The translations under genes were made by a program, and so were the position numbers. DNA of 64,000 nucleotides from NCBI GenBank assembly GCA_016806645.1, contig JACSYO010001315.1:1525501-1589500 (forward strand), written 5' to 3'. The DNA comes from Ophiodon elongatus (taxonomy: Eukaryota; Chordata; Actinopteri; Perciformes; Hexagrammidae). Below the pieces are notes generated by a model, which was not told the DNA's origin, did not search any database, and saw nothing but the letters and a program-made list of their open reading frames with translations. Positions 12,648-24,962 of the stretch are shown here, piece by piece. Position 1 is the stretch's first letter. Each line of letters starts with the position of its first letter.

Positions 12648-15600
12648 ATGTATTTAGATGTTAATGGTTTGGGTGGTCTATTTAAAAGGCCAACATAATG
12701 ACAAAATTGAAAAAAGAAAAGATGCATAATACCTTTCTTCAAGAAACCGATTAAACATAACAAGAGCATGAGAAACGATTTGGGTCTAAAACTACGTATT
12801 ACACCTCACATACATGTAGCCATAAAAGAGGGGAAGTAATCTGGATATCAAACAAAATTTGAAAACTATAAGGAACTAAGAGAAAAAGAAGGGAGATATA
12901 TTGTAATGAGGAGCAAAGTGGAAATTAATGTCATGACGCTAGTAAATATCAGAGAGTAAATATAAAGAGAGAGACTATTCAACCCTATTCAATGCCACAC
13001 TGTTTTCCCCAAATATACTACATTTTAAAGCAGAAAGAAGACTGCCATAGAGCAACAGACTGAAGAATTGGCCTCGCTTATAATGAAATATACCTCACAA
13101 TACCAACAACAATTCAAATGGACAGTATACAGCCTGGCAAGTAAATAAACAACTGTTAAAATGGAAATCAAAATATTTCCTTTGGAAAATGACAATGGTG
13201 AGGGAGATCCATCCATACTATGGGACTCACTGAAGGTTGCAGTATTGGGTTAATACCTATTAAGCAGACCAGAATGGGAACATTTAATATGTTGATCTTA
13301 GATCTGAATGATTGAGAACAGAAGAACAAATAAAAAAAGGACCAGAAGATTCATAAACAAATAGATAGATGGGTGAGATATTGGGTCCAGAGTTAGAGAA
13401 AAATGCAAGATTCATAAAACAGGCATATTACGAGCTGGGCCCTAAATCCACCAAATAATTAGCTCGAAGGCTACGCAAACAACAGGCTTAAAACACCACT
13501 CACAAAATTAAGGACCCCTTTATACACAAATTGAAGAGTGGCCAAAATATATAGCATATATCTTCCAGTGGTATTATAAATAAATGTATACACAAACCTC
13601 TACATAAGTTGGGGAATAAATGAGGATTTTCTTTAAGTACACTATATCTACCCTGAGTTGGAAAAATAAAAAATAAGAATAATCACAGCAGAAATATCAC
13701 TGGGGAAATAAAGAAGGCTGTCGGCAGGTTAAAAACAAACAAAGCTCCAAGCAGTGCGGTTTTCCTATCGGGTGATACAAAATAATTCAGAATGAGCTGA
13801 AAAAAACTTGATCAAAGAAGGCAAGACAGCCCCGTCATGAAAGAAATCGAAGACAAGGAGAACTGCAATAATTACAGACCAAAATCAATTCTACATATAG
13901 ACTTTAAGTCGCCGATTGAAACGTTCATGCCAGATTTAATTGATAAAGAACAGACTGGGTGAAGAACAGGCCAACAAACACAGGACCGTACTACAAGAAT
14001 TCTACCTATGATACCAAGGGTTCAGTCTTGCCCAAGGACGCATTGACATGGACTAGTGGAGCCAGGGATCGAACTGCCGATCCTCTAATTGAAGGACGAC
14101 CTGCCCAAAGTAAAGGTGAATGGCTCCATAACTTAGAGATTTGTGTTCACAACAGGAACGAGACAGGGATGTTTTCTTAGTCCTACCCTGTTTGCTCTCA
14201 ATATTGAACCATTTGCCCAAGAGATCCATCAAGATTTGGAACTGAGCTATTGGGTACAGGGGACATAGAATTGTCCTTTTCATGGATGCCAATGACTTGT
14301 TTCTGAGGATGATGGGGATCTCGAGAAAGTTTATTATTATGCAGGATATACATTGACTATTTCAAAAACTCAAATTCGTCTATTCAATTATGCACCTCCA
14401 AAAGAGAGTTTTAATATTAAATGTGATTCAAAATCAATCAAATACCTGGGGCTGTATATAACAAAACAACTATCAATGTTGTATGGGGCCAATTATAATC
14501 CCATCAACCAAAACACAAGACAGGATTTAAAAAGATGGTCCACATGGATTTTAACTGTCAGATCAGTGCGATGAAAATTAAGATTTTGCAGAGGGTATTG
14601 TATTCATTTCAATCCATGCCAATAGAGGTACCACTAAAGCATTGCACAGAGTGAGATTAAATTACTACCTGTGTGTATTTGGGGAGGGAGGAAAGCCAGA
14701 GTCTGATACACAACACTCCAGTTGCACCCTCCAGATTTTAAGATATAGTTCTATGCAGCCTAACTAGGACCACTAATTAATTGGTGTGATGATAGCTTTA
14801 CAGCTAAATCAGACTGAGACATGTATCCCTGTCTACCTCATCAAAATACTTTTGGGGAAAAAAGCACTTCTTGGACATATGAGTATGATCAATCCAATTA
14901 CTATATTCAAGTTAGAATCTGGTTCACTCAGAGATCTTGAAAAAGGACAAAAAGAGGATAGTGAATTTAAACCAGGGACGTATGACTGAAAATTTAGGGA
15001 GTGGATAAAAAAAGGAATGACTGCATTATGTACCGTTATTGAAAAAATAGTTTTCAAAATTTGAAGGATATATTTGCACTTCCAAACCATAACTTGTTAA
15101 AATATCTTCAACTGACTTGAAATTACAACATACAAGTAAAAAGGGAGGCACCAGAAGAAAATAATCCAGAGGTAGAAGTGATGGTCTTCAGAAGCTTGAT
15201 GTCCTCAAAAAACATCAAGGATTATTTCTTAACTTTATCATAGTTAAATGGAATGTCAGGCTAAAACTATATTTCATGTAAAACCTAAGTGGTAAAAGGA
15301 ATTGAACACATTTTTACCATATGTGTGTAGCACTAAAGACATCCACAAATTCAAATAAATGTATTTAATTGGAAAAAATCTTATTTGTCTAACTTAATTA
15401 CAACTAACATGAAAGGCAAATAACTTCTAATGCAACAAATAGGCTGGAAGAAATGTGTCCTACAAATGTGAATCGTGCACATATCTTTGGGAGTTTCTCA
15501 AAAGTAGAGCCATTCTGGGATAGAGTGAATTCAGAATTGAATGAGGTATTAGGATATATAATCTCCAAGAAGTGTTCCATTTTACACTGGTGCAATATAG

Positions 15601-15972
15601 CTAAAGTGGTACTGAAAGAAGATAATGACTTGTGAATTCCTACTCACAGCTGGCAGAAAGGCCATTACAAGAAACTGGCTTGAATGGACCAGCCAGACAT
15701 AGACAGCGGTTTGTTATGGTGCAAGAAATATTTGAGATGGAAAAAAAAAATCACTTTTTCTTTAAGAGTGAAAGAAGATGAGTTCAACATAAAACAGAGA
15801 ACTAGATTAGGTTAAAAAACAAAGACCTCGACACTGTGATTTTATTGACGATAATGTTATTGTATAAAAGTTGTAATACGCAAATAGCCCTGTACACTGT
15901 GGACTCTTTGCAGCTATAAGTTTCAATGTTATATTTCTATTTTAATTCTGTCTTTATAAGGCAATAAAGACA
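12648..15972 (+). mobile_element. L1-clade LINE, degenerate ORF2, antisense to lamc3
   Basis: Conceptual pieces in changing plus-strand frames follow fish L1 ORF2 order. An apurinic endonuclease start is at about 12650-12840 (VNGLGG, KRPN, NTFLQET). REKEGRYIVMRSKVEINVMT lies at 12880-12945. YYELGPKSTK and RRLRKQQ lie near 13430-13480. The RT begins with EIKKAVGRLKTNKAPS (about 13705) and a CNNYRPKSIL segment (about 13865), then RTRQGCFLSPTLFALNIEPFA (about 14157-14220). LTISKTQI follows at 14350, then KYLGLYITKQLSMLYG, LKRWST and YSFQSMPIEVP. The C-terminal region has INPITIFK, LPNHNLLKYLQL, FWDRVNSELNEVLGYI and VQEIFEMEKKITFS to about 15810. The AATAAA at 15963 suits its 3' end. Many stops and frameshifts mean an old, inactive copy; ORF1 was not seen. 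Confidence 0.85.
13998..14125 (+). repeat. dispersed repeat fragment nested inside the L1
   Basis: TTGCCCAAGGACGCATTGACATG, split as TTGCCCAAGGACGC then ATTGACATG, is followed by GGAGCCAGGGATCGAACTGC and a GAAGGACGACC block. This is a recognisable teleost interspersed sequence and not L1-like. L1 homology breaks off after LIDKEQTG (about 13957) and resumes at about 14150. The GGGATCGAACTGC part resembles the complement of a tRNA T-arm, so a tRNA-derived origin is possible, but no cloverleaf can be built. Confidence 0.55.
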
Positions 15973-16775
15973 AACATACTTGTTCCCTCATAGCTCTGTG
16001 TAAGCACAAGAGTCAACAGGTAGTCTATTCATTCATATGGGTTTGCGAAACTTCTTTTTCCTTTTTTGGTCTGAACTGTGTGCCAATGGAATTGCCAATT
16101 TATCAGCTGATTGATAAATTTAATACAGCTCTGTTTCTAATTTTTTATAAAGCTACTGTTTGTAGAATGCTAGCTGTGTGACGTATTGTCGGCATATATA
16201 GTGGTTCATAGGTCTTGTGTGTTTCAATCTATCTGTAAAGAGTTTCCTTGCGTTGCAGTGAACACTTGGGGCTGTACGCCGTATACTGTATGACAGTGAT
16301 CTCTTTAAAATGACAAACCATCGCGACTCAATTTTACAATAGGCCTAATCTATAGATCGTGAGAAGAGCGAATTTGTGTGCAAATGAATGTTCCTAACCA
16401 TTTTTACTGCCATTTCCACATTACGTTGCATTATCTTGAATAGGTAAACCATTTTGAAAAAAGATATACATTTCATACATTTCTTTGTTTTATATATGTG
16501 TGATTGAAACCCTATACACTTGTTAAATACTTTAGAAATGAGACCAAAGATGTAGACAAATAATTACATGCTGTATGAAGCTATAGGGTCAGCATAATTC
16601 ACTCCATTCAATTCACAGCATAATAAGAATCAATGAATTTCAATATCTGTGTATAATTAAATGCAATACTAATTTGCCGTATCTGCTCGCTCAACCAGCA
16701 AATGCTAAATCTGCAGGAGAGGTTTCACCCGGTAGGTTTGTGACAGAGGAACAGGAACAGGAGCAGGTTACTCAC

Positions 16776-16942
16776 TCAAACACTCGTTGGCAGAGTCCCC
16801 AGTGGCCCTGGCCCAGGGTCTGTCCTGGTAAAAGGGGTGACAGCTCTGGCAGTCGTCTCCCACCGTGTGATGTTGGCAGGAACACACCAGGCCCCGATGT
16901 TCCAACTCATCGCACTCGCTGGCGTGACCGTTGCACTTACAT
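16776..16942 (-). CDS. lamc3: lamc3 exon 4: first laminin EGF-like repeat (LEa1)
   Basis: A 167-nt exon covering codon 274 (split) to 329 plus one base. It begins R-CKCNGHASEC, the hallmark of the first laminin-type EGF module after the LN domain, and contains eight cysteines in LE spacing (C-x-C, SEC, VCSC, DDC, QSC, NEC). The loop FYQDRPWARAT is conserved in gamma chains. The acceptor is CCCTCAG before ATGTAAG; the donor is GA before GTGAGT, phase 1. The codon split at the exon 4/5 junction reads A+AG = Lys, where mammalian gamma-1 and gamma-3 have Pro (ECLP). No start codon lies in this exon, so an ATG-based gene finder would miss it. Confidence 0.93.
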
Positions 16943-16997
16943 CTGAGGGAAAAGCAGGCAGATAGTTATGTTAGGGAGGTATGTACTACTTTTCCTA

Positions 16998-17053
<56 letters not shown>

Positions 17054-19579
17054 TAGACAGACTAATGCACACAGTGAATGGTGTTGAAGGCAGAGGAGAG
17101 GGCAAAGTGAGAAGGTATTTCCACCTTAAGGAGTTGTCACTTCCTATTATCTATAACGGGCATAAATACAGCTCGAGATGAGGTGGGGTTTTCATTTCCC
17201 TTTAGCAACTGCACTATTCAACTGTGCACTCTGTGGTAATACACTCACTATGTCCAAAAGTAGAAGACACAGCATCAAGCATGTGTCTCCGTGAGCAGTA
17301 GGGTGCGTGTTTTCATTAATCGTTTACCGACATGCATGCCTGTATTGACCTTCTATCTTTTTGTGTTTTCACAACTTTCCAAAAATAGATGAGTGAATAA
17401 TCTTGGGATACAGGATTTCACAACAAGATAGCTAATTTCTTTTCTCATTGCATGTAGAAGGCCTATCATTCCCTCTACAGCACGGCGGTAGCTACGCCCT
17501 CCTGTGTGTAATATTTCCTGGCAGCGTTGTCGGGTTTTGTCAAGTGGCTGTGGTAGGGGATGGGGACATGTTGCTGAGTGGCAGGCTCTGTCAAATTTAG
17601 CCAGCTGTCCTCGATCCAGACACTTGCTAGCCTGAGGCTCAGACCCAGTTATTTCTGTTGTCACTGAGACGACAGACAACAACCCAGTAACTCCAAAGTG
17701 CTTCCAATCCACACATCAGATATTTCTGCTAGAGTAGACGTGAGCCGCTCGGTGATAATTCAAACTGAATATAATGTGAGGGAGGTGACCTGAGTTGTAC
17801 AGTCAGCGTATGCGCTGTTACAAAATAACTTGTGCAATATGTTGAGTTATCATGTTATACCAGAGTGATAAGTCACTGAACAGCATTTTTCCTATGTGGA
17901 TTGTTGCCTCCACAAGTCTAGCAGTTATTTTTCTAGCAGTCCAACTTGGGTTATGGTTGCATTGATATTCTATATAAATCATGAGGAGTCTTCATCTGTG
18001 AGTAGGACTGGCCAACTTGGCGTGGTGTAGCACTGAGGTGTGAAGGCCTGTGTACTCATACAGAAAGCACAAGGCTAACATGTTGTCATGTGGGTCTCTC
18101 CCCCAGGTGCTGCGGCATTGGTGGGTAATTTGTCCAGTCCCTGCAGTGATCCTAAGTGTTTATGACATGTGTCAGATTAAATTTATATTCTGTCTGAAGG
18201 CTTCATCTCAACTACTTAATCGCCTACTTCCATCTAAAGCTCCAAAGTGCAGTCTGGTCCTTGGCACGACGTCCCCTCTCATTACTTTGAGTAATAAAGA
18301 AAAAAGAAGTGGAAGTAGGATGGAGGATTATCTTGGTTTATTCTCATCTGATGGCAACTTGACAGACAGCAAGCTTTCTTTTTTTGATCAGTTTTGCAAA
18401 CAGCTTTTCAGGATAAGGTGCTGATTGCTTGTCATGCTTTGGACACATACAGTATCCACGTGGCACAAAACCATGTCCCCTAAAAGTGATATTAAAACAT
18501 ATACAACATGTACGTATTCAAATACTTTTTGAACGAAAAGTAACACTGCCGGGAACATGTTATCTCTAAATAGGAACATTTTTATTTCATGTATATCTGC
18601 AAACTGTTCACTGCAAATGCAAACTGTTCATACTGAATTACCAATTATTCTGGTCAATTCTTAAATAATGATTATTTATCAGGATTACCCACTTGCATTC
18701 AGAAAGACAATTTTGAACTTTTTAAAGTATTTTGCGGACTACGAGAAAAAAATGAAGAGGCTAGATCTATGAAGAATGTGCTTATGTAAATAATGTTGTG
18801 CTCTACTAAACAATGTTATCATAAACACATTGGTGTTTGATATTCATTCTGCCACGGAATAGACGAGCCCCAGTGAGTGCCAGTCGCCATTGACCCGCCA
18901 AGCAGGCCGAAAGAGTACGTCAATAGTTGAAAGGGGAGCGCTGGATTAATAACACAAGACACAATCGACACAATATTTGATTAATCGCCTTACCATCTCT
19001 GAAAAAGATTGTAGTATCGGTTGAGTAGTGAAAAAGTCAAAGCCGACTTGAAACACCAGATGGGACATGCTGGATTTTTCAATATTTAACCGAAACCATA
19101 ATCTTTCCGGCACTTAACTAATTTCTTTACGAGCTGTTCGAGCTGTAATATGTGAGATATAAGACATAAAACCTGCATGCATGCGCTGGCCTCAAAATAT
19201 GCGCTTTGTATGCCTAACCACCCACCCCTACCTCCTCAGGCAGCAGTTGTGTTTCCTCCAAATCATATTTGGCAAAGCCAATTAGTATTATATAAATGTG
19301 TTTTGTAATAAACAGGGTTTGTGTTCCATTACGTTTGAGATCGCTGGAAGCAGGCAATTCAAAGTGATTTAATAAAAAAATAAAAAAAATAAATAAATAA
19401 ACACCATGGCACAAAAAATAAGTTTTTGTGTTTTCATTATTTTTTTGGCTCAACCACAGTTTCATGGGACCATGCTCAAGTGTAAAATACTAAAGTGACT
19501 CATTTTTAACCTTTCAGAGAAAGTGTCGGCTATGCAGGGTGACATTATCCTGGATGGCACATTTTCTGGTGTCTCTTAC
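16943..19579 (-). other. lamc3 intron 3 (2.6 kb)
   Basis: It is bounded by the GTAAGA donor of exon 3 and the CAG acceptor of exon 4. Apart from the CT microsatellite and an A-rich TAAA stretch at 19371-19401, I recognise nothing. Open frames at 17353-17712 (minus) and 18050-18424 (plus) show no known domain. Confidence 0.8.
17000..17050. repeat. (CT)n microsatellite, about 25 units
   Basis: A pure dinucleotide run in intron 3. On the lamc3 strand it is (GA)n and lies 58 nt upstream of exon 4, so it is purine-rich there and not part of the polypyrimidine tract. Confidence 0.95.
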
Positions 19580-19710
19580 CTGCCACCCACAGAGAAATCA
19601 GAGATTGCATAGAAGTACGAGCGCAACACTTTGGCGTCCTTGAAGAACTCGTCTCCAAAGGTATTAAGCCTGTCCAAAGAGATGAGCAGGTCAGTGGCTG
19701 TCACCCATTC
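19580..19710 (-). CDS. lamc3: lamc3 exon 3: end of laminin N-terminal domain
   Basis: A 131-nt exon encoding residues 231-273 and two bases of codon 274. The acceptor is a pyrimidine-rich run ending TTTTCCAG before GAATGG; the donor is GTAAGA. The peptide EWVTATDLLISLDRLNTFGD, followed by a segment with FKDAKVL and YFYAISDFSVGG, is the closing part of the LN module just before the first EGF repeat. LLISLDRLNTFGD is the gamma-3 form; gamma-1 has a different run before RLNTFGD. Phase 0 in and phase 2 out match exons 2 and 4. Confidence 0.94.
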
Positions 19711-20739
19711 CTGGAAAAGAAAAAAAGGTAGGGAAGAAGAAAGGACCAACATGGTGAGAGGGATGTTAGAAAACTCCATTTGATGTTATCCACTGGATCA
19801 GTGTGTTGGCTGCTGCCTCTCTTGGAGGTACAAGGAACACAGACAGGATGTAAGAAGAGGAACACACAAACTGGGCTTTAGTTGAGCAAGCAAAAGTTGA
19901 CAGAGCAAGTTAAATGGAGAGTTGGTGGATCAAGGAAAGGAGACAGGGGTGATGGTGTAACTGCAGGGGAGAGAGCAGATGTAATGGGGAGATAATGAGT
20001 ATGGTGTAGGAAATTAAGTTATTGTCAGAAAGAAGGGCAAAGAAAGAAGGGGATTAATGGACACAAAAGACAAAATATGAAACAGAAAAAAAAGAGTGAG
20101 AAACACTGCAGCACTACTTCAGTATAATGGATGGCACATGACAAAGCTCCCATCCCTGATATGATTTAAGCTCCTCTGTTTGAGCTCACCGCAAAGGTAA
20201 AGACAGGATGAAGCAAGAGTGGGAGAAGAAAGTGGAGAGGGATAACACAAACAGGAAAAAAGCCAACGGGAAGTGCAATAGTGGGGTGCAAGATGAAAGT
20301 GAGGCCAGGTAAAGGGAGAACAAATGACATGAGGAATCTCTTACTCGAGAACAGGAGCAACTTTAAAACAAATAGGTGAAGGGAAACTTTCTGTCTGTTT
20401 CTTGGCTGGTCTGGGACTCCGTGGCAGTCCTGAAAAAGTCTATAATGCTGTACGTTTTGAAGCTTCTCCCAGAGGTCTCTTTGAAGTGTGGCAATGGAAG
20501 AGAAGGAGATTGGAGCGGATGGGCCTCAGACTTAAAAACATGTGTGATGAGTTCATCCATTCATGTTTTTCCCAGACACTACAGCCTGACTTTGTAGTGC
20601 TAAAGCCCATCAGATAGCACTGGGTTTTTGCCTATTTAAGCCTATTAGGTAATAAAAAAGTACAAATGCTGTATACTTTACCGTTATATCATTTATTAAA
20701 GTGTACTGCACCAGGTAAAGTATACCCGACTGTAGCGTC

Positions 20740-21290
20740 ACCATGCTAGCAGCAGGGCCCTCGGTGAATACGTACAGATATTCATGTTCTCCAGAGGATG
20801 AATCCTCATCACTTTGGTGATCCCCAAAAAATGTCAACTGACACCACCATCAGGTCCACAGCGGACAGTGCCCAGATGTCTCCTCTCCTCATCCCTCTGT
20901 GTGTACGAGTGTAGACGTATACCCTCTCCTCCTAAACGGCAGTGCTTCGCATTGTGCACCATCTCTCCAGCAATGGCCGGGTTCAAGCCTGTGCGTAATG
21001 CAGGCTCTGGAGGGCTCTGGATTGGCTGGTCTCCATGAAATGACTCGAGAAGGACTCAAAAACGCATTCATTTTAAGGGTGTGTTATTCTGCAATATTGT
21101 TGTTCGCATTGTTATTTTTTATTGAATAAAGATGGTGAGCATTATACATGACTAACGTCAGCATGTTATCATTGCCACTGTGATGAACATATTAGCATGC
21201 TGATGTTAGCATTTAGCTTAAAGCACCTCTGCGCCGAAGTGCAGCTGCACAGAGCTGTTAGCGTGGCTGTTGACTATTTAATCTAGTTTG
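20740..21290. repeat. dispersed teleost repeat (GCTGATGTTAGCAT family), copy 1, rearranged
   Basis: At 20755-20860 the family's GGGGATCACCAAAGT...TCATCCT block appears in reverse orientation (GAATCCTCATCACTTTGGTG then ATCCCC, and ACCATCAGGTC). At 21150-21265 a block in forward orientation reads CATGCTGATGTTAGCATTTAG, split as CATGCTGATG then TTAGCATTTAGC, ending GAGCTGTTAGCGTGGCTG. The two halves flank unrelated sequence. Non-coding. Confidence 0.55.
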
Positions 21291-24200
21291 AGACTGACTT
21301 TCTAAGTATGATTTATAAAAGTTATTACTGTTAACATGGTCATGCATTTGATAGCAGAGAATCATTCTGACAACGTATAATGCATTCAGGGGTATTTCAA
21401 CATTGCAATAACCAAACATGGCTCTTTTAGCAGCCTACTCTGATCTTGGGTCTTGTGTTGGAGTCAACATCCCCCGCTGACAACCTGCATTGTTATGAAA
21501 TGATGACATCGACAGGAGTCAACTTTTGTGCGTTATTGATCTCAAGCACCTATGAAAGCAAGTTAATACTGTAGAAAAGATAACAGAAACCAATGCCCAG
21601 CATCGCTCTGGTAGTTAAAGTCATTCTAGAAACACAAAGTTTACAGGATTGTGTTTAATAGACTAAAAAGCACTAGAATAGCTGGTTTGGTCCTATAAGA
21701 TACAATGCCTCTGCAGAATCTGTATAGTACATAATGAGCATTGGGATAATGTAACAACGTTTTTATTCATTAGCTTCATGGCTGTTACCATGTAAAATAA
21801 ATCAATACTCTTTGTTCAGCAAGTGAAGAAAGTGGCTTAATTGGTCAGCAGCAACACATTGAACAAAGGTGACACGAGTGCCCTCTGTGGCTCTATTCAC
21901 AGGTACCTAACATGATCTCTCTCAGCTTAAAATAGCTTTTTAAGCTTTACTGCAGTAAAAGTTAAGAACCAAGTTCTCTTTAAAAGAGCTGCTTTTCAGG
22001 GGCTTTCTTCTTCTGTCAGCACGACAGCCATCCTCCTGTTTCAAAGTAAAGGGTCTTGGCATTCAGACCGCCTGCTGGGTCTGTGCCTGCAGTCCCAAGA
22101 GATCAACTGCTGGGACATCAAGAGGTCATCGCCCATTACTGGAACATCTGGTGTGAATATGCCACACATGTGTTCCTGATTGGTTTAAACCTTGCATGAA
22201 TGGTGTCAGCATTGTCAGTAAAAAGAATACTTTTCAGAGTGGAGTTTTTGTGTACTCAGCAATGAACAATCAATGGCAGAGCTTGTAAAAATCTCTAATT
22301 AACAGGTCATATTAAAGCAAGAGGACATTTTTTTAATTATAATTTTAACTGGGCCAGCTGGCGGCTCCCTTTTCAGCAAAATCCGGACTGTTCTGCAGGC
22401 GTAACTCATCCCACCTTTAGTGTCCTTACCTGAAATGCCCTCTCGCTTTTCCTCTCCCTCCCTCTGCCAGCCTTATCTCTGAACTCTTCCGCTAGCTGGA
22501 GTGCACTTCAGGATTTCCAGACAGTTCTGTGCCTTAACAGCCTTTTGAGGGCTATGGAGCTGATATTTTGTAGTAACCGTGACTACAGTGTAGCAGAATT
22601 GAGTGCCGTTGGCTGGCGTGCTATTGTTCCGGCCCTTGCTTATCGACTTTGCCCCTGCTTGACATGGCTCCACTGGCTAATGGGGTTTGGAAGACACTGA
22701 ATGACCCTGATGCCCTGCAGTTGCCAGGGAAAACAGATGCTAATTCTTTCTTTTGTTTTACACTACCTTTACATGACATGGTTTTCATCCATGGTTTATG
22801 AAAATACAAAGGAGGGACAGGAAGTGCTTCTTGTCATCTGCGATATGCTTCCAAAATTTTAATTATCTTTGATTGCAAATTTTTTCATCCATGCTGTACT
22901 TTTCTAGTGCCTGGTTATCGCAGAGCCTGTGCTCCTGGTATAAAGTGAAATAACCATGATTTCCTTTAATGTTCTCGTAATGATAATACATGCCCTTTGC
23001 ACAAGACGTGAGGTTTTCAATCAGTGAAGGAATTAAATGAAGGCCACATGAATGGAAACAGGTAGCTATGTGATACAGAAGCAACGCTGTGGAAAATGAA
23101 TGGATGCCAAACCTGCACAAATTAGACAAAAATAAACCGTCTAATTTTCAAAATTACCCCTAACTGTGCTGCCAAGCAAATAGTGTGTCGGTGCTCCTCT
23201 GGTATTTGCACTTATTTAAAGTAGGTAATATGCATACATTTGGTGCAACATTGGCCCCTTTCTATGCAAATGAACCTCATTGCAAAAGCGGTCCAATTCA
23301 CAAAGATCAACACTAATAACCGCACGCATTACAGTGGAATTATTAGCGTCTTCAGAGAGTTGGTGGTAACTGACGCGCATTTAGGATACAAGGGGCGTCC
23401 GCTCCAACTCATTTCATTTGGGATGTGGTAACAGTGTCATGAAAAATTAATGAATAAAGCTCCCTTACATTTCACTTTTGCAAATACATGAGAAAAAAAC
23501 CAACTAGAAATAATGAATGAACAATAAGGTTATTATATAAACAAATAAACAAAGTATTCCTTCACAAAATCCTGGATTTATATGTTTCCCTTTCCTCTCT
23601 CTTAATTGCCTCTGGGAGGTTTGGATGAAAAGGCACTCTGGCAAGACACTCCTGAAAAGGCCTCTGGCTCAGGCTGACTCTCACCCATCAAAACCGACCC
23701 ATTGGCCAAATGCATTTATACTTTGCATCATGGAAAATTGCAATCAGGCACAAATAAAGGGGTTGCGTAGTAATATCATTAATGCATTATATTTTGTAAA
23801 TTCTACCTTAAAACGGGGCAGATTCAGATTCAGCTCATGGTGCTATCAGTGGCGGCAATCCGTTCTTTGTGAATGTGAATCCATGAGGATATGTTTTTTT
23901 TTTCCTTACCAAAAATGTTATATTTCCAAAAATAACAAGGGAAGGTCACAATAGATGTGACATGACTTTTTGTGAAATCATTAAAAAAAGTGATTAGCAC
24001 AAACTGATGATCATTAACGTTAAAATGCAGGACATTCTCGCCTCTAATAATGAGAGGGGAGTCTGAACACTGGCACTGCATTACTATTGTGTCCCACATC
24101 CAGCTCTCATGTTAAAACACACAGAACCATTCAAATCTTTTAAATGCATCGTTAGCATTTTAAAGTTCTTACTTTCAGCACAATAAAAGCAAAACGCTCT

Positions 24201-24918
24201 CTTCCATTCATCATAGAGCGCAAGACCATTATCATATGGAAGAGTTATTAGCTATGCTTGGTAGAACAGTGCTAACTATGTGAGGAAAAGCAGACATGGT
24301 TCCAAATATCACATACTGCACTGAAAGCAAGCACTTTCTTAGGGTTAATTAGTAGTCAGCCCGTTATATATTATTTTTGCAAACCACAGCAAAAGCTTAA
24401 TTAACTTTGATTCTCCCTCCCTTGGAATTTGGGCCCACAATGCTACAATGATGCTGACTTAGGGATAGGCTGAGGCGTTAAGAGTGGCAATGAGCCAGTC
24501 CTTGGCTTTAGACAATAACGCTCTAATGATCAAACTAGCCAGTGCACATGCACATAGACATGAACAAGGCCACACACAGCTAATTTTTGGATGATATCAA
24601 ACACCGTTTTTCTGCTCCGGGGCTCATAACCTTCACCCTCGCTTCTAAAATCTCTCTTGTCTCTTGTCCCGTCTGTCTTCCCCTACATGTCTGTCTCCTT
24701 CCCTTCTCCCTTCTCCCCTCTGTCTCCTTCAGTCTGTTTCCTCGAACTCTGAAACCTCTGGCTGCAGGCACTGATGGAAAAGAGAGCAGTGTCCCTCATT
24801 CTAAAGTTAATAACTTTTTAATTTAATTGCTTATGTCCACTGTGGCCTCAATATGTACTTTTTCCCCTTTTACCCATTGCCATTCAACGCTGGAGCTCCA
24901 ATTTGCCACACGGCTTTC

Positions 24919-24919
<1 letters not shown>

Positions 24920-24958
<39 letters not shown>
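24920..24958. repeat. (AG)n microsatellite
   Basis: About 19 AG units followed by a G-rich run, in intron 2. Confidence 0.95.

Positions 24959-24962
<4 letters not shown>

Larger units (their letters stand above)
472..16775 (-). other. lamc3 intron 4 (16.3 kb)
   Basis: No further laminin exon is needed here because exons 4 and 5 join in phase. Beyond the repeats listed separately, these parts are AT-rich with nothing recognised: about 520-2450, 3100-4280, 5480-7000, 8840-12640 (apart from a 26-bp tandem duplication and an inverted repeat) and 15975-16775. The stretch 1590-2165 (GCGCGAGATTTCGC, then later GGTGTGAAAAGGCC) resembles sequence I associate with fish DNA-transposon remnants but is too weak to name. 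Confidence 0.8.

Noticed and set aside
14045..14100. possible tRNA gene or pseudogene (GGGATCGAACTGC)
   Set aside because: Only a T-arm-like stretch is present; acceptor, D and anticodon stems cannot be formed. Treated as part of a dispersed repeat.
16097..16120. short palindrome AATTTATCA...TGATAAATT
   Set aside because: Nine-base AT-rich arms with a 6-nt loop are expected by chance in sequence of this composition and length.
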